Below are positions 29,082 to 38,735 of a DNA stretch of 64,000 nt, in pieces. The stretch comes from Vogesella margarita (lineage in GTDB: Bacteria; Pseudomonadota; Gammaproteobacteria; Burkholderiales; Chromobacteriaceae). The position numbers were made by a program, and so were the translations under genes. The stretch's first letter is position 1. Every line of letters starts with the position of its first letter. A model generated the notes under the pieces. That model had not been told where the DNA came from. It saw nothing but the letters and a program-made list of their open reading frames with translations, and searched no databases. The DNA lies in the NCBI RefSeq assembly GCF_028548475.1, contig NZ_JAQQLE010000009.1, positions 1 through 64,000 of the forward strand, given 5' to 3'.

Positions 29082-30623
29082 ATGAATTTACTCAAAGCAC
29101 TGGCAAAAGTCAGCAGCATGACCCTGGTTTCGCGCGTGCTCGGCTTCGTGCGCGATGCCATCATCGCGCGTGTTTTCGGCGCCGGCATGGCCACCGACGC
29201 CTTCTTTGTCGCCTTCAAACTGCCCAACCTGCTGCGTCGCATTTTTGCCGAAGGCGCGTTCTCGCAGGCCTTCGTGCCGGTGCTGGCGGAATACAAGGAG
29301 CAGCGTGGCGAAGCCGCCACCCGGCTGTTCCTGTCGCACGTCACCGGCACGCTCACCATCGTGCTGACGGCAGTGACCGCGCTGGGCATGTTGGCCGCAC
29401 CGTGGATCATCTGGGTGTCCGCCCCCGGCTTTGCCGACGATGCCGGCAAGATGGCGCTGACCAGCGACCTGCTGCGCATCACCTTTCCTTATATCCTGTT
29501 CATTTCGCTGTCCTCGCTGGCCAGCAGCGTGCTCAATACCTGGAACCGCTTCTCGGTGCCGGCGTTCACGCCGACGCTGCTGAACGTGTCCTTCATCCTG
29601 TGCGCGCTGTTGCTGACCAAGTACTTCGACCCGCCGGTGCTGGTGCTGGGCTGGGCGGTGTTCATCGGTGGCATCGCGCAACTGGTCTACCAGCTGCCGC
29701 ACCTGAAGAAACTGGACATGCTGCCGCTGCCGCGGCTGGCGCTGCGCGATGCGGCGGTGTGGCGCGTGGTGCGGCAGATGGGTCCGGCCATCCTGGGGGT
29801 GTCCATCGCCCAGGTGTCGCTGGTGATCAACACCATCTTCGCGTCCTTCCTCGCCTCCGGCAGCGTGTCGTGGATGTACTACGCCGACCGGCTGATGGAA
29901 TTCCCGACCGGCGTGCTGGGCGTGGCGCTGGGCACCATCCTGCTGCCCTCGCTGTCCAAGTACGCCGCGCGCGGTGACGAGGCGCGCGAGGAGTTCAGCC
30001 ACCTGCTGGACTGGGGCATCCGCCTGTCGCTGCTGCTGGCGGTACCATCCGCCGTCGGGCTGGCGGTGCTGTCCAAGCCCTTGATCGCCACGCTGTTCAT
30101 GTACGGCAAGTTCAGCGCCCACGACGCGCTGATGACGCAGCAGGCGCTGATCGCCTACGCGGTCGGCCTCACAGGCCTGATCGTGGTGAAGGTGCTGGCG
30201 CCCGGCTTCTACGCGCGCCAGAACATCAAGACCCCGGTGAAGATCGGCATCGCCACGCTGATCGCCACCCAGTTGATGAACATGGTGTTCATCGGCCCAC
30301 TGGCGCACGCCGGCTTGGCGCTGTCCATCGGCCTCGCCTCGTGCCTGAACGCGGGCCTGCTCTATTATCAGTTGAAGAAGCACGGCATCTATCGCCCGGA
30401 CGCCGGCTGGGGCGGCTTCATCGCCAAGTTGCTGCTGGCCTGCGCGGTGATGGCCGGTGCGCTGCTGGCCATCCAGCACGGTTTCACCATCGACTGGCAC
30501 GGCCACAGCTGGCAGCGAGCACTGTGGCTGACGCTGCTGGTGCTGCTGGGCGCCGTTGCCTACTTCGGCAGCCTGTTCACCATGGGCATGCGTCCGCGCC
30601 AGTTCATGCGCCGCGCACTATAA
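29082..30623 (+). CDS. murJ: Lipid II flippase
   Basis: Flips lipid II across the inner membrane for peptidoglycan synthesis. The 513-residue MOP-superfamily protein has about 14 helices and starts [26 protein letters not shown] with the conserved RxLGxxRD, and [13 protein letters not shown]-like [13 protein letters not shown]. Length matches MviN/MurJ. It is divergent from rpsT. Confidence 0.95.
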   Translation: MNLLKALAKVSSMTLVSRVLGFVRDAIIARVFGAGMATDAFFVAFKLPNLLRRIFAEGAFSQAFVPVLAEYKEQRGEAATRLFLSHVTGTLTIVLTAVTALGMLAAPWIIWVSAPGFADDAGKMALTSDLLRITFPYILFISLSSLASSVLNTWNRFSVPAFTPTLLNVSFILCALLLTKYFDPPVLVLGWAVFIGGIAQLVYQLPHLKKLDMLPLPRLALRDAAVWRVVRQMGPAILGVSIAQVSLVINTIFASFLASGSVSWMYYADRLMEFPTGVLGVALGTILLPSLSKYAARGDEAREEFSHLLDWGIRLSLLLAVPSAVGLAVLSKPLIATLFMYGKFSAHDALMTQQALIAYAVGLTGLIVVKVLAPGFYARQNIKTPVKIGIATLIATQLMNMVFIGPLAHAGLALSIGLASCLNAGLLYYQLKKHGIYRPDAGWGGFIAKLLLACAVMAGALLAIQHGFTIDWHGHSWQRALWLTLLVLLGAVAYFGSLFTMGMRPRQFMRRAL

Positions 30624-30713
30624 CGATAACGCCGCCCTGTCGATACACGGGGCGGCAACCAGTCTTGCGGCTGACCATAAGATTTTGGTCCGGCCGCAGC
30701 ATGAGGAATGACC
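30624..30713 (+). promoter_or_regulatory. murJ-queF gap with two hairpins
   Basis: Two hairpins: CCGCCC...GGGGCGG (30632-30655) and GCGGCTGACC...GGTCCGGCCGC (30667-30698), the latter close to the queF ribosome-binding site. No T run follows either and neither matches a preQ1 riboswitch consensus that I know, so the role is open. Confidence 0.35.
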
Positions 30714-31553
30714 ATGAACCCGACCTACACTCCGGAATTCTCGCCGCTGGGCAAGAAGGTGGACTACCAGGACCAGTACGACGCCAGCCTGCTGTTCCCG
30801 ATCGCGCGCCAGCAAAAGCGCGACGAAATCGGCGTCAACGAAGGCGCTCTGCCGTTTGCCGGCGTCGACCTGTGGACCGGCTACGAAGTCTCGTGGCTCA
30901 ACGGCAAGGGCAAGCCGCAGGTGGCCATCGCCACCTTCCGCATCCCGGCCGACAGCCCGCGGCTGATCGAATCCAAGTCGTTCAAGCTGTACCTGAACAG
31001 CTACAACCAGACCCGCATCGCCAGCTGGCAGCAGGTGGCGGCACAGCTGGAGCTGGACCTGTCCAACGCCGCCGGCGGCAAGGTGACGGTCAGCCTGCTC
31101 CCGCCCGCCGAGTTCGGCCGCGAACGGATCGCGGAGCTGGCCGGCGAGTGCATCGACGAGCTGGACATCGAAGTCAGCAGCTACGCGCCATGCCCGGATG
31201 CGCTGCGCGCCGATGCGGCCAACATCGTCAGCGAAACATTGACCTCGCAGCTGCTGAAATCCAACTGTCTGGTCACCGGCCAGCCGGACTGGGGCAGCGT
31301 CGCCATCAGTTACACCGGCCCACAGATCGACCGCGAGACGCTGCTGCGCTACCTGATCGGCTTCCGCCAGCACAACGAATTCCACGAGCAGTGCGTGGAA
31401 CGCATCTTCGTCGACGTGTTGCGCGCCTGCGCACCGAGCAAGCTGACGGTGTACGCGCGCTACACCCGCCGCGGCGGGCTGGACATCAACCCGTGGCGCA
31501 GCAACAACCCGGCCGCCGTGGCGCCGGACAACACCCGCACCGCACGGCAATGA
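30714..31553 (+). CDS. queF: NADPH-dependent 7-cyano-7-deazaguanine reductase
   Basis: Reduces preQ0 to preQ1 in queuosine tRNA modification. The 279-residue long-form (YqfO-like, two-domain) enzyme has the catalytic Cys in [16 protein letters not shown], the Asp seven residues on, the [11 protein letters not shown] motif and the late Glu-rich [13 protein letters not shown] 30714 is preferred over 30708 because AGGA is spaced correctly for it. Confidence 0.94.
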   Translation: MNPTYTPEFSPLGKKVDYQDQYDASLLFPIARQQKRDEIGVNEGALPFAGVDLWTGYEVSWLNGKGKPQVAIATFRIPADSPRLIESKSFKLYLNSYNQTRIASWQQVAAQLELDLSNAAGGKVTVSLLPPAEFGRERIAELAGECIDELDIEVSSYAPCPDALRADAANIVSETLTSQLLKSNCLVTGQPDWGSVAISYTGPQIDRETLLRYLIGFRQHNEFHEQCVERIFVDVLRACAPSKLTVYARYTRRGGLDINPWRSNNPAAVAPDNTRTARQ

Positions 31554-31605
31554 CACATTGCCGCCGCGCAAGGCACGGCCGGCAAAAGAAATTGCCGCCA
31601 CAGGC

Positions 31606-31634
31606 TTGACAGGCGGCGGCGGCATCCGTATAGT
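31606..31634 (+). promoter_or_regulatory. tRNA operon promoter
   Basis: Consensus -35 TTGACA (31606-31611), 17-bp spacer, -10 TATAGT (31629-31634) and a GC-rich discriminator, about 37 bases before the first tRNA. The -10 plus discriminator matches the rRNA-type promoter at the start of the window. Confidence 0.85.
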
Positions 31635-31670
31635 TCGCGTCTCTCGCAAGCAACAGCAAACGAGAACAGT

Positions 31671-31747
31671 GCACCCGTAGCTCAGTTGGATAGAGTATTT
31701 GGCTACGAACCAAAGGGTCGGGCGTTCGAATCGCTCCGGGTGCACCA
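31671..31747 (+). tRNA. tRNA-Arg (ACG), copy 1
   Basis: 77-nt cloverleaf with encoded CCA. Acceptor GCACCCG (31671-31677) pairs with CGGGTGC (31737-31743); the anticodon stem TTTGG/CCAAA holds loop CTACGAA with anticodon ACG at 31705-31707, read as ICG after deamination. Confidence 0.97.
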
Positions 31748-31754
31748 CCACAGC

Positions 31755-31829
31755 GTCCCTATAGTTTAGCGGTTAGAACACTGCCCTTTCACGGCGGCGG
31801 CCGGGGTTCGATTCCCCGTGGGGACGCCA
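31755..31829 (+). tRNA. tRNA-Glu (TTC), copy 1
   Basis: 75-nt cloverleaf with encoded CCA, acceptor GTCCCTA/TGGGGAC. The loop CTTTCAC carries anticodon TTC at 31788-31790. It follows tRNA-Arg copy 1 by 7 bases. Confidence 0.97.
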
Positions 31830-31833
31830 AGTT

Positions 31834-31910
31834 GCACCCGTAGCTCAGTTGGATAGAGTATTTGGCTACGAACCAAAGGGTCGGGCGTTCGAATCGCTCC
31901 GGGTGCACCA
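31834..31910 (+). tRNA. tRNA-Arg (ACG), copy 2
   Basis: Identical to the copy at 31671-31747 as far as I can read, anticodon ACG at 31868-31870. It begins 4 bases after the first tRNA-Glu, part of a tandem duplication of the Arg-Glu pair. Confidence 0.97.
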
Positions 31911-31919
31911 CACAATTCA

Positions 31920-31994
31920 GTCCCTATAGTTTAGCGGTTAGAACACTGCCCTTTCACGGCGGCGGCCGGGGTTCGATTCCCCGTGGGGACGCCA
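31920..31994 (+). tRNA. tRNA-Glu (TTC), copy 2
   Basis: Identical to the copy at 31755-31829 as far as I can read, anticodon TTC at 31953-31955, encoded CCA. It is the last tRNA before the terminator. Confidence 0.97.
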
Positions 31995-32003
31995 GCATCA
32001 AGC

Positions 32004-32030
32004 AAAACACCACCTTCGGGTGGTGTTTTT
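32004..32030 (+). terminator. tRNA operon terminator
   Basis: AACACCACC (32006-32014), TTCG tetraloop and GGTGGTGTT (32019-32027) followed by a T-rich run. Confidence 0.9.
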
Positions 32031-32205
32031 GTTTCTGCCTCGATATTCCCGCCTTGCCATTCTTTTTGCTCTCGATATCGCATATTGATATATAAAATCA
32101 GTCTTTCTTGCCGCGTCCGCGCTCCGGTACAGTGCAACTGTCGGAATCCCCGGCACGGCAGAGACGCTGCCGACGATGCCAACAGCCAGAGAATTGAGCG
32201 CAAAG

Positions 32206-33132
32206 ATGAATATCAGTCAGGAGAGGCTGACTCACCTCAAGCAACTTGAAGCCGAGTCCATCCACATCATCCGTGAAGTCGCCGCCGAGTTTGACAACCC
32301 GGTGATGCTGTACTCCATCGGCAAGGATTCGGCGGTGATGCTGCATTTGGCACAAAAGGCCTTTGCCCCCGGCCGCCCACCCTTCCCGCTGATGCACGTG
32401 GACACCACCTGGAAATTCCAGGACATGATCGCGCTGCGCGACAAGCAGGCGAAGGAATACGGCTGGGACCTGATCGTCCACGTCAACCAGGAAGGCGTCG
32501 ACGCCAACATCAACCCGTTCACCGCCGGCAGTGCCAAGCACACCGACGTGATGAAGACCGAAGGCCTGAAGCAGGCGCTGAACAAGTACAAGTTCGACGC
32601 TGCCTTCGGTGGTGCCCGCCGCGACGAGGAAAAATCGCGCGCCAAGGAGCGCGTGTACTCCTTCCGCGACAAGAACCACCGCTGGGACCCGAAAAGCCAG
32701 CGTCCGGAACTGTGGAACATCTACAACGCCAAGATCAACAAGGGCGAGTCGATCCGCGTGTTCCCGCTGTCGAACTGGACCGAGCTGGACATCTGGCAGT
32801 ACATCTTCCTCGAAAACATCGAGATCGTGCCGCTGTACTTTGCCGCCGAGCGCAAGGTGATCGAGCGTGACGGCACGCTGATCATGATCGACGACGACCG
32901 CATCCTGCAGTACCTCAGCGACGAGGAAAAAGCGAAGATCGAGACCAAGAAGGTCCGCTTCCGCACCCTCGGCTGTTATCCGCTGACCGGCGCGGTGGAA
33001 TCGGAAGCCACCACGCTGGCGGAAGTGATCCAGGAAATGCTGCTGACCAAGACCTCCGAACGCCAGGGCCGCGTGATCGATCACGATTCGTCCGGCTCGA
33101 TGGAGAAGAAGAAGATGGAAGGCTACTTCTAA
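32206..33132 (+). CDS. cysD: Sulfate adenylyltransferase subunit 2
   Basis: Catalytic subunit of ATP sulfurylase, making APS from sulfate and ATP. The 308-residue protein has the PP-loop [29 protein letters not shown] and the conserved C-terminus [13 protein letters not shown] 32206 gives a start like other CysD proteins; an in-frame ATG at 32176 would add ten residues. It is followed, after an intergenic gap with a repeat pair, by its partner cysN. Confidence 0.94.
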   Translation: MNISQERLTHLKQLEAESIHIIREVAAEFDNPVMLYSIGKDSAVMLHLAQKAFAPGRPPFPLMHVDTTWKFQDMIALRDKQAKEYGWDLIVHVNQEGVDANINPFTAGSAKHTDVMKTEGLKQALNKYKFDAAFGGARRDEEKSRAKERVYSFRDKNHRWDPKSQRPELWNIYNAKINKGESIRVFPLSNWTELDIWQYIFLENIEIVPLYFAAERKVIERDGTLIMIDDDRILQYLSDEEKAKIETKKVRFRTLGCYPLTGAVESEATTLAEVIQEMLLTKTSERQGRVIDHDSSGSMEKKKMEGYF

Positions 33133-33305
33133 AGAGCCCATTCAACGCCTGCTGCGCGTCGGCGATACCGCGTTGAAAACGACTTCGGAATGCTCATTGA
33201 CCCCATGTCAACTCCGCTTTCTCAGCCGTTTTCGCCTTGTCTCGCTCTAGCTCGCGAGACGTTGAACAAGCTCCAAGCCCCTTTTTCGCCCCTACCGAAT
33301 GTTCA

Positions 33306-33331
33306 AAGGTTGGCCGCATGCGGCCAACCTT
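33306..33331. repeat. Abutting inverted pair of the 12-mer repeat before cysN
   Basis: AAGGTTGGCCGCA (33306-33318) directly abuts TGCGGCCAACCTT (33319-33331), a 26-bp perfect palindrome about 22 bases before the cysN start codon. The cysD-cysN gap of about 220 bp (33133-33353) otherwise shows no gene. With no T run, the hairpin could lower but not necessarily stop read-through between the two subunit genes. Confidence 0.8.
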
Positions 33332-33353
33332 GCTGATGCAAGGCACGACGCTC

Positions 33354-34790
33354 ATGGCACACCAATCCGACCTGATCGCCAGCGACATCCTGGCGTACCT
33401 GAAGCAACACGAAAACAAGGACCTGCTGCGCTTCATCACCTGCGGCAACGTCGACGACGGCAAATCGACGCTGATCGGCCGCCTGCTGCACGACTCCAAG
33501 CTGATCTTCGAAGACCAGCTGGCGGCGATCCAGCGCGACTCCAAAAAGTACAACACCACCGACGAGGAGATCGACCTCGCCTTGCTGGTGGACGGCCTGC
33601 AGGCCGAGCGTGAGCAGGGCATCACCATCGATGTTGCCTACCGCTACTTCAGCACCGACCGCCGCAAGTTCATCATCGCCGACTGCCCGGGCCACGAGCA
33701 GTACACCCGCAACATGGCCACCGGCGCCTCCACCTGCAATCTGGCGGTGATCCTGATCGATGCCCGCTACGGCGTGCAGACCCAGACCCGCCGCCACAGC
33801 TACATCGTGAGCCTGCTGGGCATCAAGCACGTGGTGGTGGCCATCAACAAGATGGATCTGCTGGACTTCGACGAAGCGGTGTTCAACCGCATCCGCGACG
33901 AGTACCTCGCCTTTGCGGCCAACCTCGACATCGCCGATATCCGCTTCGTGCCGATCTCGGCGCTGCGCGGCGACAACGTGGTCACCGCCAGCGAGCGCAC
34001 GCCGTGGTACGACGGCCAGACGCTGATGGGCATTCTCGACAGCGTCGAGATCGACCACGACGTGGCGCAGACCGCCTTCCGTCTGCCGGTGCAGTACGTG
34101 AACCGCCCGAACCTGGACTTCCGCGGTTTCTGCGGCACCGTCGCCAGCGGCGAGATCCGTCCCGGCGACCGCATCGTCGCGCTGCCGTCCGGCAAACAGA
34201 GCACGGTGGAAAACGTGGTGGTGCACGAGGGCAATCTCGACATGGCGCGCAGCGGCCAGGCCATCACCCTGACGCTGGCCGACGAGATCGACATCTCGCG
34301 CGGCGACATGATCGTGCGCGCCGACGAAGCTGCACCGACGGTCAGCCAGGCCATCGAGGCGCACCTGGTGTGGATGGACGAGAACCCGCTGGTGGTGGGC
34401 AAGGACTACGGCTTCAAGCTGGCCGGCAAGAACGTCACCGGTCGCGTCGAGCGCATCGTGCACCGCGTGGACGTGAACACGCTGGACGCGTTCGAGGCGG
34501 AAAAACTGCAGCTGAACGAGATCGGTCTGGTGCGCATCGCCTTCACCGCACCGGTGGTGTTCGACGCCTACAAAGCCTGCCGCGCCACCGGCAGCTTCAT
34601 CGTCATCGACCGCCTGTCCAACGGCACCGCCGGTGCCGGCATGATCCGCGCCGCGGTGGCAGTGGACAGCGCCAGCCAGGACCAGAGCGACCTCGCCCGC
34701 CTGCGCGCGTTCGAAATCGAGTTCAACGCGCTGGTACGCAAGCACTTCCCGCACTGGGAGGCGAAGGACGTCAGCAAGCTGTTCGGCTGA
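33354..34790 (+). CDS. cysN: Sulfate adenylyltransferase subunit 1 (GTPase)
   Basis: GTPase subunit that drives APS synthesis by CysD. The 478-residue EF-Tu-like protein has G1 [10 protein letters not shown]3 DCPGHEQY, G4 NKMD and beta-barrel domains 2 and 3; there is no C-terminal CysC kinase fusion. ATG 33354 is preferred to upstream in-frame starts because homologues begin near the [17 protein letters not shown] segment; ATG 33336 is possible. The start region lies right beside a repeat palindrome. Confidence 0.94.
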   Translation: MAHQSDLIASDILAYLKQHENKDLLRFITCGNVDDGKSTLIGRLLHDSKLIFEDQLAAIQRDSKKYNTTDEEIDLALLVDGLQAEREQGITIDVAYRYFSTDRRKFIIADCPGHEQYTRNMATGASTCNLAVILIDARYGVQTQTRRHSYIVSLLGIKHVVVAINKMDLLDFDEAVFNRIRDEYLAFAANLDIADIRFVPISALRGDNVVTASERTPWYDGQTLMGILDSVEIDHDVAQTAFRLPVQYVNRPNLDFRGFCGTVASGEIRPGDRIVALPSGKQSTVENVVVHEGNLDMARSGQAITLTLADEIDISRGDMIVRADEAAPTVSQAIEAHLVWMDENPLVVGKDYGFKLAGKNVTGRVERIVHRVDVNTLDAFEAEKLQLNEIGLVRIAFTAPVVFDAYKACRATGSFIVIDRLSNGTAGAGMIRAAVAVDSASQDQSDLARLRAFEIEFNALVRKHFPHWEAKDVSKLFG

Positions 34791-34812
34791 ACACAGCCGG
34801 GACATTGACACC

Positions 34813-34844
34813 ACGACCAGCCCTGCGGCTGGTCGTTTTGTTTT
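34813..34844 (+). terminator. cysN terminator
   Basis: ACGACCAGCC (34813-34822) pairs with GGCTGGTCGT (34827-34836) across CTGC, followed by TTTTGTTTT. Confidence 0.85.
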
Positions 34845-35000
34845 GGGCGCACGCCGGATGCGGGGAACTTCCCGATGGCGCGGCGCCGGATGCGGCGGTT
34901 ACAATTGCCGCCTTCCGGTTGTCTCCACACGAGCCAAAACAATCAAGGGTGCGCGCACTCGCCGGAAGCGCAGCGCGCCCTGCTCAACCCAGAGTCGAAA

Positions 35001-36413
35001 ATGTCCCAACTCCGCTTGCTACGTCCTGTGCTGCCGCTGGCACTGACGCTGCTGCCGTCACTGGCCCACGCCAGCGTCAATGGCGCAGAACTCTCCATGC
35101 TGTGGGCCGTGCCCTTTGCCGGCCTGCTGTTAAGCATCGCCCTGATGCCGCTACTGGCCCCGGCCATCTGGCACCACCACTTCGGCAAGATCGCCGCCGG
35201 CTGGGCACTGGCCTTCGTGCTGCCGTTTGCGGCCAACCATGGTCTGGCCAGCGTCAGCCACGACATCCTGCACACCATGCTGCTGGAGTACGTGCCGTTC
35301 ATCATCCTGCTGGTGGCGCTGTTCACCGTTGCCGGCGGCATTTTCATCAACGGCAACCTGCACGGCTCGCCACTGCTCAATAGCGGCGTGCTGGCTACCG
35401 GCACCGTGCTGGCCAGCTTCACCGGCACCACCGGCGCCTCGATGCTGCTGATCCGCCCGCTGTTGCGCGCCAACGACAACCGTCGCTACAAGACCCACGT
35501 GTTCGTGTTCTTCATCTTCCTGGTCGCCAATATCGGCGGCTCGCTGACGCCGCTGGGTGATCCGCCGCTGTTCCTCGGCTTCCTCAAGGGTGTCGGCTTC
35601 GGCTGGACCATGGAGCACATGCTGGTGCCGATGTTCAGTGCCAGCCTGATCCTGCTGCTGGTGTTCTTCGTGCTGGACAGCTACTTCTACAGCAAGGAAA
35701 GCGCGCAGACGCTGGCGCGCGACCCGACCCCGGACAGCCCGCTGCGCATCGAAGGCAAGCTGAACTTCCTGCTGCTGGGCGGCGTGGTGGCGGCGGTGCT
35801 GCTGTCCGGCGTGTGGCAGCCGGGCGTGGTGTGGCAGGTGTACGGCCTCGACATCGAGCTGCAGAACGTGGTGCGCGACGTGCTGTTGCTGGTCATGACC
35901 GGGCTGTCGCTGAAGCTGACGCCGCGCAGCTGCCGCGAGGCCAACGCCTTCAACTGGGGGCCGATGCTGGAGGTGGCCAAGCTGTTTGCCGGCATCTTCA
36001 TCAGCATGATCCCGGTGCTGGCAATGCTGAAAGCCGGTACCGGCGGCGCCTTTGCCGGCCTGGTGCACATGGTGACCGCACCCGACGGCACGCCAGTCAA
36101 CGTCGCCTACTTCTGGCTCACCGGCGCGCTGTCCAGCTTCCTCGACAATGCACCGACCTACCTGGTGTTCTTCAACCTCGCCGGCGGCGACGCGCAGCAC
36201 CTGATGGCGACCGGTGCCAATACCCTGATGGCGATCTCGATGGGCGCGGTGTTCATGGGCGCCAACAGCTATATCGGCAACGCCCCCAACTTCATGGTGA
36301 AGGCGATCGCGGAAGAGCGCGGCGTGGCGATGCCGAGCTTCTTCGGCTACATCGGCTGGGCCTGTGCCTTCCTGATCCCGACCTTCCTGCTGCTCACCGT
36401 GCTGTTCTTCTGA
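35001..36413 (+). CDS. Sodium:proton antiporter / citrate-type ion transporter
   Basis: A 470-residue inner-membrane protein with about 12 helices of the ion-transporter superfamily (NhaD/CitM/ArsB type). Characteristic helix-loop segments include GTTGASMLLIRPLLRAN, IGGSLTPLGDPPLFLG and SSFLDNAPTYLVFFNLAGG. Likely exchanges Na+ for H+ but a dicarboxylate/citrate substrate cannot be excluded. ATG 35001 is chosen because it starts a signal-like first segment; a longer frame upstream to 34875 looks non-coding. Confidence 0.82.
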   Translation: MSQLRLLRPVLPLALTLLPSLAHASVNGAELSMLWAVPFAGLLLSIALMPLLAPAIWHHHFGKIAAGWALAFVLPFAANHGLASVSHDILHTMLLEYVPFIILLVALFTVAGGIFINGNLHGSPLLNSGVLATGTVLASFTGTTGASMLLIRPLLRANDNRRYKTHVFVFFIFLVANIGGSLTPLGDPPLFLGFLKGVGFGWTMEHMLVPMFSASLILLLVFFVLDSYFYSKESAQTLARDPTPDSPLRIEGKLNFLLLGGVVAAVLLSGVWQPGVVWQVYGLDIELQNVVRDVLLLVMTGLSLKLTPRSCREANAFNWGPMLEVAKLFAGIFISMIPVLAMLKAGTGGAFAGLVHMVTAPDGTPVNVAYFWLTGALSSFLDNAPTYLVFFNLAGGDAQHLMATGANTLMAISMGAVFMGANSYIGNAPNFMVKAIAEERGVAMPSFFGYIGWACAFLIPTFLLLTVLFF

Positions 36414-36429
36414 AGCCGATGCCGCACTC

Positions 36430-36489
36430 GCGGCCAACCTTGCCCAAGGTTGGCCGCAAACAAAAAAGCCGCCCGAAGGCGGCTTTTTT
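36430..36489 (+). terminator. 12-mer repeat inverted pair followed by intrinsic terminator
   Basis: GCGGCCAACCTT (36430-36441) and AAGGTTGGCCGC (36446-36457) form a hairpin with a 4-nt loop. Next, AAAAAAGCCGCC (36462-36473) pairs with GGCGGCTTTTTT (36478-36489) as a bidirectional terminator between the antiporter and coq7. Confidence 0.85.
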
Positions 36490-36502
36490 CATGCGCTGAC
36501 AT

Positions 36503-37126
36503 TCACAAGCGGTAACTGCTCACCGTCATCAGCTTGGCGGACAGCTTCATCATGCCCTTCACCGGCAGCGGCAGCTCGGCCGCGCCCAGCTGCTGCGCCA
36601 TATCGGCGTGCTTGAGCTCGTCGTCGCGCATCTGGCTGACGATGGCGCGGCTCTTGTCGTCCTGCGCCGGCAGTTCGCTGAGGTGGCTGTCGAGATGGGC
36701 GCCGACCTGGTGTTCGGTCTCCTGCAGGAAGCCGAGGTTCCACTTGTCGCCGAGCAGGCCGGCGGTGACGCCGATCGCCAGCGAGCCGGTGTACCACAGC
36801 GGGTTGAACAGGCTCGGGCGGCCGCCCAGCTCGCGGATGCGGCGCTCGGTCCACGCCAGGTGCTCCACCTCCTCGAACGCGGCGTGGCGCAGCGCCTCGC
36901 GCGCTGCCGGATCGCGCGCGGTCAGCGCCTGGCCCTGGTACAACGCCTGCGCGCACACCTCGCCGCAGTGGTTGACGCGCATCAGCCCCAGCGCGTGGCG
37001 TTTGTCTTCGGTGGACAGCTCCGCCTCGTCGACATCGTGGTCGGGATGCGGGCGGGCACTGCTGGCCGGCGCAAACAGGGTGCGCAGGCCGCGGTCGAAT
37101 TCGGAAATCAGCTTATCTAGCATCAT
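36503..37126 (-). CDS. coq7: 5-demethoxyubiquinone hydroxylase Coq7
   Basis: Di-iron hydroxylase of ubiquinone biosynthesis, replacing UbiF in many betaproteobacteria. The 207-residue protein has the paired iron ligands in VNHCGEVCAQALYQGQ, FEEVEHLAWTERRI, ETEHQVGAHLDSH and DELKHADMA. The start is one of two adjacent ATG codons (37126 or 37123). Divergent from ppa. Confidence 0.94.
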   Translation of the reverse strand: MMLDKLISEFDRGLRTLFAPASSARPHPDHDVDEAELSTEDKRHALGLMRVNHCGEVCAQALYQGQALTARDPAAREALRHAAFEEVEHLAWTERRIRELGGRPSLFNPLWYTGSLAIGVTAGLLGDKWNLGFLQETEHQVGAHLDSHLSELPAQDDKSRAIVSQMRDDELKHADMAQQLGAAELPLPVKGMMKLSAKLMTVSSYRL

Positions 37127-37157
37127 GTGCGGTTATGGCCTTCATCAATAGACGCGA

Positions 37158-37186
37158 TTATACCTCGGCTGGGCTGCTGGTATAAT
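37158..37186 (+). promoter_or_regulatory. Putative ppa promoter
   Basis: A perfect -10 TATAAT (37181-37186) with a weak -35 TTATAC 17 bases upstream (37158-37163), about 47 bases before the ppa start codon. Confidence 0.6.
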
Positions 37187-37232
37187 CACCGGGTTTATTC
37201 CTGATGACTCAACCGGAAAAGGACTTTCACGC

Positions 37233-37763
37233 ATGAATATCGACCTCATCGGCCCGGGCAAGAACATGCCGAACGACGTTAACGTCGTTATCGAGATCAC
37301 CGCCAACAGCGCCCCAATCAAGTACGAATTCGACAAGGAAAGCGGCGCGCTGTGCGTGGACCGTTTCATGGGCACCTCGATGTTCTACCCGGCCAACTAC
37401 GGTTTCGTGCCGCAGACCATCGCCGGTGACGGCGACCCGGTCGACGTGCTGGTGGTGACTCCGTTCCCGCTGCCGCCGGGCGTGCTGATCCGCGTGCGCA
37501 TGCTGGGCCTGATCAAGATGGAAGACGACGGCGGTGTCGACGCCAAGCTGATCGCGGTGCCGGTCGAAAAACTGTGCCCGATGTACAAGGACATCCAGAA
37601 GCTGGAAGACCTGCCGCAGCTGCTGCGCGACCAGATGGTGCACTTCTTCGAGCACTACAAGGATCTGGAAAAAGGCAAATGGGTCAAAATCCAGGGTTGG
37701 GGTACACTGGAAGATGCCACCCGCGAACTGGAAGAAGGCATCGAGCGCGCCAAGCAGGGTTGA
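37233..37763 (+). CDS. ppa: Inorganic pyrophosphatase (family I)
   Basis: Hydrolyses pyrophosphate released by biosynthesis. The 176-residue protein has the family I core [24 protein letters not shown] and the signature [10 protein letters not shown] with metal-binding aspartates, plus [10 protein letters not shown] near the C-terminus. ATG 37233 has AAAGGA upstream. A strong terminator follows at 37783. Confidence 0.97.
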   Translation: MNIDLIGPGKNMPNDVNVVIEITANSAPIKYEFDKESGALCVDRFMGTSMFYPANYGFVPQTIAGDGDPVDVLVVTPFPLPPGVLIRVRMLGLIKMEDDGGVDAKLIAVPVEKLCPMYKDIQKLEDLPQLLRDQMVHFFEHYKDLEKGKWVKIQGWGTLEDATRELEEGIERAKQG

Positions 37764-37782
37764 TCCCGTGATGGCCGACACA

Positions 37783-37810
37783 GCCGGTGGCACACGCCAC
37801 CGGCTTTTTT
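37783..37810 (+). terminator. ppa terminator
   Basis: GCCGGTGGC (37783-37791) pairs with GCCACCGGC (37796-37804), followed by six T residues. Confidence 0.9.
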
Positions 37811-37834
37811 CATTCCGTTTTCAGGCAGCCCTCC

Positions 37835-38728
37835 ATGATCCGACTCTCCCTCGACGCCCTGCTGGTACTGGACGCCATTGACCGTCGCGGCAGTTTTGCC
37901 GCCGCCGCCGAGGCGCTGTTCCGCGTGCCGTCCGCCATCACCTACAGCGTGCAGAAGCTGGAGCAGGATCTGGGCGTGATGCTGTTCGACCGCAGCGGCC
38001 ACAAGGCCAAGCTGACCTCGGCCGGGCGACTGCTGCTGCAGGAGGGGCGCACGCTGCTGGACTCGGCGGCGATGCTGGAACAGCGGGTGAAAACCCACGC
38101 CACCGGCTGGGAAGGCGAATTGCGCATCGCCATCTCCGAACTGCTGCCGTTCGCGCGCGTGATCGATCTGGTGCGCGAATTCGACGAACTGGGCGCGCAG
38201 ACCGAGCTGCGCCTGACGCGCGAGAACTTCGGCGGCATGTGGGATGCGCTGATCGACGGCCGCGCCGACCTGACCATCGGCGCCCCGGACATGCCGGTGC
38301 AGGGCAACCTGTACTGCCGCGAGCTGGGTCACGCCGCCTTCGGCTTTTGCGTCGCGCCGTCGCACCCGCTGGCACAGGCGGCAGAGCCGATCCCGGCGCA
38401 CGAGCTGCGCAAGCACCGCATCATCGTGCTGGCCGACAGCTCGCGTACGCTGACGCCGCGCAGCGCCTCGATCCAGGAAGGCCAGACGCGACTGACCGTA
38501 TCCAGCCTGGACGACAAGATCAATATGCAGTGCGCCGGCCTCGGTATCGGTTTTTTGCCACTGCAGCATGTGCAAAAACCGCTGGCTGACGGTCGTTTGC
38601 TGCTCAAGGCAGTGGAAGATGCGCGCGATCCCGTGCCACTATATTACGCATGGCAAACCAAGGAACCGGGGCAGGCGATGGCCTGGTTCCTGCAGCGTTT
38701 GCGCGACTTTGACTGGCACCTACTGTAA
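37835..38728 (+). CDS. LysR-family transcriptional regulator
   Basis: A 297-residue LTTR with N-terminal HTH (LDALLVLDAIDRRGSFAAAAEALFRVPSAITYSVQKLE segment, residues 5-42 approximately) and a type 2 periplasmic-binding-like effector domain. No divergent partner gene exists; ppa lies upstream on the same strand behind a terminator, so the target is not evident. ATG 37835 aligns the HTH as in other LTTRs. A hypothetical gene follows seven bases after its stop. Confidence 0.88.
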   Translation: MIRLSLDALLVLDAIDRRGSFAAAAEALFRVPSAITYSVQKLEQDLGVMLFDRSGHKAKLTSAGRLLLQEGRTLLDSAAMLEQRVKTHATGWEGELRIAISELLPFARVIDLVREFDELGAQTELRLTRENFGGMWDALIDGRADLTIGAPDMPVQGNLYCRELGHAAFGFCVAPSHPLAQAAEPIPAHELRKHRIIVLADSSRTLTPRSASIQEGQTRLTVSSLDDKINMQCAGLGIGFLPLQHVQKPLADGRLLLKAVEDARDPVPLYYAWQTKEPGQAMAWFLQRLRDFDWHLL

Positions 38729-38735
38729 ACACCGG

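Noticed and set aside
30667-30698. preQ1 riboswitch upstream of queF
   Set aside because: The hairpin does not fit the preQ1-I or preQ1-II consensus that I know and lacks the A-rich tail.
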